Origin: Rhodococcoides corynebacterioides NBRC 14404
GTDB lineage: Bacteria; Actinomycetota; Actinomycetes; Mycobacteriales; Mycobacteriaceae
Length of the DNA: 64,000 nt
Assembly (NCBI RefSeq): GCF_001894765.1
Contig: NZ_BCWV01000003.1
Location: forward strand, 372,001 to 436,000
Reading direction: 5' to 3'
Part shown: one piece after another, positions 57,987 through 64,000 of the stretch
How positions within the stretch are numbered: position 1 is the stretch's first letter
Layout: each line of letters starts with the position of its first letter
Translations under genes and position numbers: made by a program
The notes under the pieces: generated by a model
Databases searched by the model: none
Seen by the model: the letters and a program-made list of their open reading frames with translations, nothing else
Told to the model about the DNA's origin: nothing

Positions 57987-59096
57987 ATGACAGCAGCGCA
58001 CGACTCGCGCGATCCCGCCGAGCATTCGACGCCGGCCACCGGGTGGATGGTGGTGGAGACCCTCGCTCGGACCGGGGACACCCGCGATGCCGCCGTCGTG
58101 GTCCGGGACGGACTGCCGAAGGACTGGACGTCCCTGCAGCGGGCTCTGCGGCCGAAGCGCGTCGCCGACGCGGCCCGCATTCTCGTGGGACGGGTCGTCG
58201 CCGACGGTCGAGAACGCACCGAGACCGTCCCCGTGCGCGACGGAGGCGTGGACCTGCGCCTGATCCCGGTGTGCGGGCCCAGCGGAGCGGTCCACGGGGT
58301 GCTGGTGCACGTCGGTCCCGCGGGCAGTGCGCCGTCGACACCGCCGCCACGGGCCGCCGCCTACGAATGGTCGGCGGTCGACCGGGTCTTCCGTTTCACG
58401 CCCGTGATGAGCATGTTCCTCCGAGAGGCCGACCGCGGGCGCCTCACCGGCACGGCCCCGGGTCTGTTCGAGGCGATCGACGACGCCGAGTCCGGGATGT
58501 ATCTGTTGACCGCGCTGATCGACGCGCGGGACGGCGATCGCTGGGACGGGACCGTCGCCGCGCGGACGGAATCGGGACCGCTGCCGCTGCGCAACATCGT
58601 GCGGACCGCGCGCGTCGAGGTCGACGGCGAGATCGACGTCGTCTCCCGCGGCCTGGCCGTGGAACTACGGCCGGACCAGCTCTCGAGCCAGGGGCCGTCC
58701 GTCGAGGCGTTGGCTCTGCGCTCGCTGACCCGGTCGAACCCGACGTCCATCGCGCTGGTGGACGTGACGGCGGTCCGGGTGGTGCGGTGGCTGACCGAGC
58801 CCGTCGAGGGCGTGCAGTGGAAGGGCGAGGCGGATCGCCGGGACACCCCGCACCCCGACGACGTGCTGCGGCTGGTCGAGCAGTACCGCGTGATGGACAG
58901 CTGGGTCGACAACAGCACACTGATTCCGGACGTCCGCCTGCGACGCCGCGGCGGGGGCTGGGTGGTGGTCGATCTCCGGGCGACGCGCGTCCCCGGTCAG
59001 CGCTTCATCCTGGTGGAGTTCCAACCGACCGGCCTCTCCGACGAACCGGACCCGGTCCCGGTCACCGACCGCGGCTATCCCCGGCCCTTGCACTGA
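57987..59096 (+). CDS. Rv3651-like PAS-related protein
   Basis: The product is 369 residues from ATG 57987 (CGGAGG upstream). The N-terminal ~120 residues carry GWMVVETLARTGD, RVVADGRERTETVPVRDGG and VHGVLVHVGPAGS, the pattern of the mycobacterial Rv3651 N-terminal domain. It continues with two PAS-like stretches: YEWSAVDRVFRFTPVMSMFL (about residues 122-190), and LRDGRWDG...GGGWVVVDLRATRVPGQ-type strands. No enzymatic output domain is visible, so it probably senses or scaffolds. The structure-based family has no known ligand. Three iteron-like repeats lie directly upstream. The 3' end overlaps a small convergent gene by 35 bp. Confidence 0.7.
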   Translation: MTAAHDSRDPAEHSTPATGWMVVETLARTGDTRDAAVVVRDGLPKDWTSLQRALRPKRVADAARILVGRVVADGRERTETVPVRDGGVDLRLIPVCGPSGAVHGVLVHVGPAGSAPSTPPPRAAAYEWSAVDRVFRFTPVMSMFLREADRGRLTGTAPGLFEAIDDAESGMYLLTALIDARDGDRWDGTVAARTESGPLPLRNIVRTARVEVDGEIDVVSRGLAVELRPDQLSSQGPSVEALALRSLTRSNPTSIALVDVTAVRVVRWLTEPVEGVQWKGEADRRDTPHPDDVLRLVEQYRVMDSWVDNSTLIPDVRLRRRGGGWVVVDLRATRVPGQRFILVEFQPTGLSDEPDPVPVTDRGYPRPLH

Positions 59097-59262
59097 GTGC
59101 GGCGAAGCAGCGCTCGAGGTCCTCGGTGACGGCCCAGACCGACGGCAGATCACCGTCGAGCAGCAGCGCGCGCTGACGGACGGTGAGGGCGCGGATGGCC
59201 CCGTCGATCTCGGCCGGCGGCATGGTGGCGACCACATCGGCGACAGACGGCAGATTGCGCAT
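59062..59262 (-). CDS. Small helical protein, unknown function (66 aa)
   Basis: The product is 66 residues from ATG 59262. It is all-helical in character (DVVATMPPAEIDGAIRALTV, RQRALLLDGDLPSVWAVTED), with hydrophobic residues spaced as in helical bundles and Arg-rich ends. It overlaps the end of the Rv3651-like gene by 35 bp on the opposite strand. Codon use is acceptable, but no family is recognised, so it may be spurious. Confidence 0.45.
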   Translation of the reverse strand: MRNLPSVADVVATMPPAEIDGAIRALTVRQRALLLDGDLPSVWAVTEDLERCFAALSARAGDSRGR

Positions 59263-59528
59263 GGTGAATCCTGATCGTGACGGCGAGAACGCGTGTCGGC
59301 GAACCGGACACCGGTCCCGCAGGGGATGACGCCACGTTCACGGCCGACGGACACAGGCCGTGAGTAACTCTCCTCCGGAGAGCGCCCGTACATCGTAAGT
59401 GTTCACGTCCCCGGCCGACAACACCGACCGCACAGTCGCATTCGGCGGCCGGTCGGCCACGGTCGCCTTCGGCCCGCCGTCCGTACCGGGACGCGCCCGG
59501 GTACCGGCCGTGAGGGATGATGCGCACC

Positions 59529-60404
59529 ATGGCGACAGCAACGCAGTGGATCGAGGGGGCGAGGCCGCGCACGCTGCCGAACGCGATCGCGCCCGTGGTG
59601 GTGGCAGTAGGCGCTGCGGCCGCCATGGCCGACACGACCGTCACCTGGTGGAAGGCCCCGGTCGCCCTGCTGGTCGCCCTCGCTCTGATCGTCGGGGTGA
59701 ACTACTCCAACGACTACTCCGACGGCATCCGCGGCACCGACGACGATCGCGTCGGCCCGTTGCGACTGGTCGGATCCGGCGCGGCCTCGCCCGGGTCGGT
59801 GCGCACGGCCGCGGTGGTCTGCTTCGCGATCGCCGCCGTCGCGGGGCTGGTGCTGGCGGTGACGACGGCATGGTGGCTCGTCGTGGTCGGCGCCGTCTGC
59901 ATCGCGGGCGCGTGGTTCTACACCGGGGGTGCGAAACCGTACGGCTACAGCGGGTTCGGCGAGATCGCGGTGTTCGTGTTCTTCGGGCTCGTCGCGGTGT
60001 GCGGCACGCAGTTCGTCCTGACCGATCGGATCGACCTCACCGGCCTCGCCTGCGCGATCGCCGTGGGCTCGTTCTCCAGCGCCGTGCTGGTGGCCAACAA
60101 CATTCGCGACATCCCCTCGGACACCGAGTCGGGGAAGGTCACCCTCGCCGTTCGCCTCGGTGATCCGCGCAGCCGGGGACTGCACGCCGCGCTGCTCGCG
60201 GTGCCGTTCGTGGTGAGCGTCGCGCTCGTCCTGCAGACTCCGTGGTCGCTGCTCGGACTCATCGCGTTCCCGCTCGCGTGGAAGGCCAACGCTCCGGTGC
60301 GGGCGCGGGCCCACGGGCTGGCGTTGATCCCCGCCCTCCGGGACACCGGCCTGGCCATGTTGGTGTGGTCCGTCGCGACGGCGGTCGGCCTGGTCCTCGG
60401 CTGA
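59529..60404 (+). CDS. menA: 1,4-Dihydroxy-2-naphthoate octaprenyltransferase (MenA)
   Basis: The product is 291 residues from ATG 59529; two in-frame ATGs lie upstream at 59517-59522 but homology starts here with [20 protein letters not shown]. It is a UbiA-type membrane prenyltransferase with about eight helices. The two Asp-rich prenyl-diphosphate motifs are [14 protein letters not shown] near residue 61 and NNIRDIPSD near residue 193. It attaches the polyprenyl chain to DHNA, the step before MenG. The [13 protein letters not shown] loop is typical of actinobacterial MenA, the target of several antimycobacterial inhibitors. Confidence 0.95.
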   Translation: MATATQWIEGARPRTLPNAIAPVVVAVGAAAAMADTTVTWWKAPVALLVALALIVGVNYSNDYSDGIRGTDDDRVGPLRLVGSGAASPGSVRTAAVVCFAIAAVAGLVLAVTTAWWLVVVGAVCIAGAWFYTGGAKPYGYSGFGEIAVFVFFGLVAVCGTQFVLTDRIDLTGLACAIAVGSFSSAVLVANNIRDIPSDTESGKVTLAVRLGDPRSRGLHAALLAVPFVVSVALVLQTPWSLLGLIAFPLAWKANAPVRARAHGLALIPALRDTGLAMLVWSVATAVGLVLG

Positions 60405-60434
60405 GCCGCCGCGGCGGTGGCCGGAGATGACACC

Positions 60435-60827
60435 ATGGCTGCCATGGTGTTGTTGCTCCGCCTCGTCGTCACCGCATTCGCCGTCTGGCTCGCCGCCGCC
60501 TGGATCGACGGGATCGCCGTCGCGAGTTCCGGCCGCGGCCAGGGCTGGGATCTGGTGGTACTGCTCGGCATCGCCGCCGTGTTCACGCTGGTCAACGCCG
60601 TCGTCAAGCCGGTGATCCAGCTGCTGTCGCTCCCGCTGATCGTGCTGAGCCTCGGATTGTTCCTCCTGGTGATCAACGCGCTGATGCTCATGCTGACCGC
60701 GGCCGTCACCGACGTCACCGGGTACGGCCTCACCGTCGACGGGTTCGGCGCGGCCTTCTGGGGCGCGCTGCTGATCTCGATCGTGAACTGGGTGCTCGGC
60801 GGGCTGGTGCCGGACCGACGGCGCTGA
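60435..60827 (+). CDS. Phage-holin-family (DUF360-like) membrane protein
   Basis: The product is 130 residues from ATG 60435 (an ATG at 60444 is possible). It has four hydrophobic segments and the central LVNAVVKPVIQLLSLPLIVLSLG block typical of the PF04020 family, followed by VINALMLMLTAAV. The family is widespread in non-phage chromosomes and has no proven holin activity there. It follows menA after 30 bp, on the same strand. Confidence 0.85.
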   Translation: MAAMVLLLRLVVTAFAVWLAAAWIDGIAVASSGRGQGWDLVVLLGIAAVFTLVNAVVKPVIQLLSLPLIVLSLGLFLLVINALMLMLTAAVTDVTGYGLTVDGFGAAFWGALLISIVNWVLGGLVPDRRR

Positions 60828-60850
60828 GTTCGGGGTGCTTCCATGAGGGG

Positions 60851-63304
60851 ATGAGCACCGCCAACCTCACCCGGTCCGAGACCGCACACCGCGCCCGCGT
60901 CGTCACCGTCTCGGCGTACGACGTCGCCCTCGATCTGAGCGGGGCACGCACCGAGCCGGAGTTCGGCGTCGTCGCCACGATCGAGCTCGCGGCGTCGTCA
61001 CCCGAGACGTGGCTCGACTTCCTCGGCGCGGGCGTCGACCGCGTGGAGATCGACAGACGCGAAACGGAGGTCGAGTACGACGGCGCCCGCATCGCCCTGC
61101 GCGGCCTCACCGGCGCGAGCACGGTGCGCGTTCACGCGCGCGGCCGCTACAGCCGCACGGGCGAGGGTCTGCACCGATTCGTCGATCCCGCGGACGGCGA
61201 GACCTACCTGTACACCCAGTACGAGCCGGCCGACGCGCGTCGGGTGTTCCCGTGCTTCGAGCAGCCGAACCTCAAGGCGCCGTTCACGTTCCGCGTCACC
61301 GCCCCGGCCGAGTGGCTGGTGCTGTCGAACGAGCGCCTCGACCGGACGGACGGCGACACCCGCGTCTTCGCGCCGACGCGGCCGATCTCGACGTACATCA
61401 CCGCCGTCGTCGCCGGGCCGTACCACCGCGTCGAGGGCCGGTCCGTGCAGCACGATCTCGTCATCGATCTCGGGGTGCACTGCCGGAAGTCGTTGGCGCC
61501 GTTCCTCGATGCGGAGGCCGTCCTGGACGTGACGCGAGCGGGACTCGACTTCTTCCACGACGTCTTCGACTACGAGTACCCCTTCGGCAAGTACGACCAG
61601 GTGTTCGTCCCGGAGTACAACCTGGGCGCCATGGAGAACCCCGGGTGCGTCACCTTCACCGAGTCCTACGTCTTCCGCAGCCCCGCCACCCGGTCGCAGT
61701 ACGCCCGCCGCGCCAACACGATCCTGCACGAGATGGCGCACATGTGGTTCGGCGATCTGGTGACCATGCAGTGGTGGGACGACCTGTGGCTCAAGGAGTC
61801 GTTCGCCGACTACATGGGGTCGTACGCCTCCGTCGCCGCCACCGAGTTCACCGACGCGTGGGTCGCGTTCGCCCAGCGCCGCAAGGCGTGGGCGTACTCG
61901 CAGGACCAGCTGCCCACGACGCATCCGATCGTCGCCGACATCGTCGACCTCGACGCGGCCAAGCTGAACTTCGACGGCATCACGTACGCGAAGGGCGCGA
62001 GCGTCCTCAAACAGCTCGCCGCGTTCGTCGGGGAGGACGACTTCCTGGGCGGTGCCCGCCTGTACTTCCGTCGCCATGCCTACGGCAACACCACACTGGC
62101 CGACCTGCTCGCGGCACTGCAGGACAGCTCGCTGCGCGATCTCGGGCCGTGGGCGGACGCCTGGCTGCAGACGACCGGGCCGAGCACGCTGACGGTGGAC
62201 CGCGCCCGCGGCGTGATCGTGCAGACGGACCCGCGGCCGCAACGTCTCGACGTGGCCGTGCTGACGCCGGACGCCGACGGCGACCTGGTCGACCGCGCGC
62301 CGCAGGAGGTGCACCTGGCCGGCGCCGAGACGCCCGTCGACCTCACCCGCGCCGTCGACGGCACCGTGGTGCTGCTCAACGACGGCGACCACACGTACGC
62401 GAAGATGCGGCTCGACGACGCGTCGCTGGCCGTCGTCGAGACCTCGCTCGATCGCGTTCCCGACGACCTGCGGCGCAGCCTGATCTGGTCCGCCGTCTGG
62501 AACGCCACCCGCGACGCGGAGTACCCGGCGTCGCGCTTCGTCGACCTCGCGTGCCGGTTCGTGCCGAGCGAGCCGCACGAAGGCATCCTGGGATCCGTCC
62601 TGGCGGACACTGCCGTGGCCGTCGAGCGGTATGTCGCGGACCGCGATCGGGCGCGGGCGGTGTGGGCGGACACCGCGTACGAGCAGTTGCTCGGCGCGGA
62701 GGCAGGATCGGACCACCAGCTCGAGTGGTTTCGGGCGTGGTCGGCCGCGGTCGTGCACGTCGATCGGACGGACCGTGTGCGGGATCTGCTGACCGGTCGG
62801 ACGCGGATCGACGGCATCGCGCTGGACGCCGAGCAGCGGTGGGCCCTGTGGTTCGCCCTTGCCGCGCGCGGTGACGCCACGACGGCCGAACTGGACGACG
62901 TCCTGAGCACCGACCGCACCGGAGCCGGCGAGGTGGCGCACACCGCCGCCACGGCCGCGCTCCCCGACGCCGCAGCGCGGGTGTGGACCGCACTGACGGA
63001 GGAGTCGCCGAGCAACGAGAAGGTCGGCGCGCTCGTCCGCGGCTTCACCGCCGGTGAGCGGGCGCGCACCGAGGGGTACGACGGGCGGTACTACGCCATG
63101 CTCGACGACGTCTGGCGGGAGCGCACCATCGAGATCGCGCGGCGACTGGTGGTCGGCCTGTTCCCGCAGGCCGAGAGCACCGACGACGCCGATCGATGGC
63201 TGAGCGAGCACCCCGATTCCCCCGCCGCGTTGCGACGGCAGGTGATCGAGCAGCGCGACCATCTCGCCCGGGCGCTGCGGGCGCGGGCGGCGGACGCGGA
63301 GTAG
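60851..63304 (+). CDS. pepN: Aminopeptidase N, M1 family
   Basis: The product is 817 residues from ATG 60851. It is an M1 metalloaminopeptidase with the substrate-binding GAMENPG near residue 259 and the zinc motif HEMAHMW near residue 292, followed by the third ligand Glu in KESFADY 18 residues later. The C-terminal ERAP1-like helical domain (about residues 520-800) completes it. The enzyme removes N-terminal residues from peptides in the cytoplasm. An exact TLI/ADRG-like specificity cannot be read. The gene stands alone between the holin-like gene and the DUF222 gene. Confidence 0.95.
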   Translation: MSTANLTRSETAHRARVVTVSAYDVALDLSGARTEPEFGVVATIELAASSPETWLDFLGAGVDRVEIDRRETEVEYDGARIALRGLTGASTVRVHARGRYSRTGEGLHRFVDPADGETYLYTQYEPADARRVFPCFEQPNLKAPFTFRVTAPAEWLVLSNERLDRTDGDTRVFAPTRPISTYITAVVAGPYHRVEGRSVQHDLVIDLGVHCRKSLAPFLDAEAVLDVTRAGLDFFHDVFDYEYPFGKYDQVFVPEYNLGAMENPGCVTFTESYVFRSPATRSQYARRANTILHEMAHMWFGDLVTMQWWDDLWLKESFADYMGSYASVAATEFTDAWVAFAQRRKAWAYSQDQLPTTHPIVADIVDLDAAKLNFDGITYAKGASVLKQLAAFVGEDDFLGGARLYFRRHAYGNTTLADLLAALQDSSLRDLGPWADAWLQTTGPSTLTVDRARGVIVQTDPRPQRLDVAVLTPDADGDLVDRAPQEVHLAGAETPVDLTRAVDGTVVLLNDGDHTYAKMRLDDASLAVVETSLDRVPDDLRRSLIWSAVWNATRDAEYPASRFVDLACRFVPSEPHEGILGSVLADTAVAVERYVADRDRARAVWADTAYEQLLGAEAGSDHQLEWFRAWSAAVVHVDRTDRVRDLLTGRTRIDGIALDAEQRWALWFALAARGDATTAELDDVLSTDRTGAGEVAHTAATAALPDAAARVWTALTEESPSNEKVGALVRGFTAGERARTEGYDGRYYAMLDDVWRERTIEIARRLVVGLFPQAESTDDADRWLSEHPDSPAALRRQVIEQRDHLARALRARAADAE

Positions 63305-63344
63305 TTCGTGCGTGCGTGTCATGGATCGTGTCGGTGGGTCTCGG

Positions 63345-63365
63345 TACAATCGAACACATGAGCGA
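63345..63365 (+). promoter_or_regulatory. Leaderless promoter with SOS-box-like sequence at the DUF222 gene
   Basis: TACAAT (63345-63350) is a good -10 element whose predicted start falls at the ATG (63358), giving a leaderless mRNA. TCGAACACATGAGCGA (63350-63365) matches the mycobacterial LexA box TCGAAC-N4-GTTCGA in the first half and in four of six bases of the second. The site overlaps the -10 end and the start codon. Confidence 0.5.
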
Positions 63366-64000
63366 TCGGGGGGTCGGCGCGGTGAACTCCGCGCAGGTGG
63401 GGGGCGTTGCCTGGGCTGCGCGTGACCATGCCGCGATGGGCCTGCCCGTCTCGTTCGACCTCCCCGTCGATGGGCACCTCGACGCCCTGGCCGACCTCGC
63501 TGCAGGGGCGGCGTACCTGGAGTGGCGTCGCTATCAGCATGTCGCTGCCCTGCACACCGACCTGGTGCTCGCCGAGGAGGACCGGGACGAACGGGCGGTC
63601 GATGCGTTCGCCCAGTGCGCCGCCCGCATCGCCACCGCCCTGTCGGTCTCCCAGTACGTCGCCGAACGGATCCTCGACAACGCCGTCGCCCTCCGGGATC
63701 GTCTCCCGCGGGTGTTCGAGTGCCTGCGGGACGGGGTGGTCTCGCCCAGTTACATCCGCACCATCGTCTCCCGCACGGAGTTGATCCACGGCCGGTCGTA
63801 TCAGGGACTGGTGGACGCCGACATCGCCGCCGCCCTGCGTAAGCCGGGGTCGTGGTCCACGGGTCGGGTGCGGGATCTGTGCGATCAGATGGTCTACCGC
63901 CGCGACCCCGACGCCGTCCGCGAACGCCGCGACGACGCGCTGAAGGGGCGGTGCTTCTTCACCGAAGCCGGACTCGACGGGATGGCGACCGTGGGAGCGA
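63358..64000 (+). CDS. DUF222 (13E12-type) domain protein, 5' end
   Basis: The reading frame from ATG 63358 runs off the window after 214 codons. The visible part has the DUF222 pattern: an N-terminal helical region, ALSVSQYVAERILDNAVALRDRLP, GVVSPSYIRTIVSRTELI, and a basic segment RRDPDAVRERRDDALKGR before FFTEAGLDGM. Family members usually end in an HNH nuclease domain, which would lie beyond the window. They occur in many copies in actinobacteria and some (13E12) are inducible by DNA damage. There is no standard ribosome site, consistent with the leaderless promoter. Confidence 0.85.
   Translation, partial: MSDRGVGAVNSAQVGGVAWAARDHAAMGLPVSFDLPVDGHLDALADLAAGAAYLEWRRYQHVAALHTDLVLAEEDRDERAVDAFAQCAARIATALSVSQYVAERILDNAVALRDRLPRVFECLRDGVVSPSYIRTIVSRTELIHGRSYQGLVDADIAAALRKPGSWSTGRVRDLCDQMVYRRDPDAVRERRDDALKGRCFFTEAGLDGMATVGA

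Noticed and set aside
60435..60827. Phage remnant suggested by the holin family name
   Set aside because: The family is widespread in normal chromosomes; no other phage gene lies near, and neighbours are menA and pepN.

Overview
The window is high-G+C actinobacterial chromosome, most consistent with Rhodococcus or a close relative in the mycolic-acid-containing Corynebacteriales. The grounds are hadA-hadB of the mycolic-acid FAS-II dehydratase, an Mce lipid-import locus with its ATPase, GTG/TTG starts with purine-rich ribosome sites, and menaquinone genes grouped as in mycobacteria. Every segment looks chromosomal. I see no insertion sequence, prophage, CRISPR array or rRNA. The genus is an inference.

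Layout. (1) 1-4360: the 3' end of a cholesterol-oxidase-like GMC oxidoreductase, a Tat-exported PhoD-type phosphatase, a divergent endonuclease/exonuclease/phosphatase-fold protein, a small membrane protein and a VOC protein. (2) 4497-12038: rpoC and rpoB (minus strand), with a terminator-like hairpin after rpoC, one between the genes, and two promoter candidates upstream of rpoB. (3) 12572-24310: a complete Mce transporter operon on the minus strand, in transcription order mceG, yrbEA, yrbEB, mceA to mceF and two Mce-associated proteins. Most of its genes overlap by 4 bp. (4) 24311-32940: an accessory block with two tandem DHA2-type MFS exporters and an epimerase fused to a decayed hydrolase (plus strand), facing an alpha-oxoamine-synthase-like PLP enzyme with a DUF2505 protein (minus), and an acyl-CoA dehydrogenase-like gene. 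(5) 33034-42697: the translation/transcription block on the minus strand, in transcription order tRNA-Tyr, tRNA-Thr, tRNA-Met, rpmG, hadA, hadB, tRNA-Trp, secE, nusG, rplK, rplA, then rplJ and rplL. Two plus-strand hydrolases and a 65-residue protein separate rplA from rplJ. (6) 42879-60404: YajQ, HtpX, polyprenyl diphosphate synthase, MenJ, MenG, an MgtA-like mannosyltransferase, a DUF3592-like protein, a second DUF2505 protein, MenD, a flavin reductase with an AbrB-type membrane protein, MenC, a thioesterase, MenB, a VOC protein, MenE, an Rv3651-like protein and MenA. This is nearly the whole classical menaquinone pathway. (7) 60435-64000: a holin-like membrane protein, aminopeptidase N and the start of a DUF222 (13E12-type) gene.

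How the parts connect. The core transcription and ribosomal genes, usually contiguous as secE-nusG-rplKAJL-rpoBC, are split here by a short hydrolase insert and by about 21 kb holding the Mce operon and the accessory lipid-like block. MenD, MenC, MenE, MenB, MenA and MenG make menaquinone from isochorismate. The polyprenyl synthase supplies the side chain and MenJ reduces one of its double bonds. The least explained parts are the oxoamine synthase/epimerase/acyl-CoA dehydrogenase/MFS block, the Gly-Tyr-Gln-rich tail on MceG, the iteron-like repeats before the Rv3651-like gene, and tandem duplications at the 3' ends of two unrelated genes.
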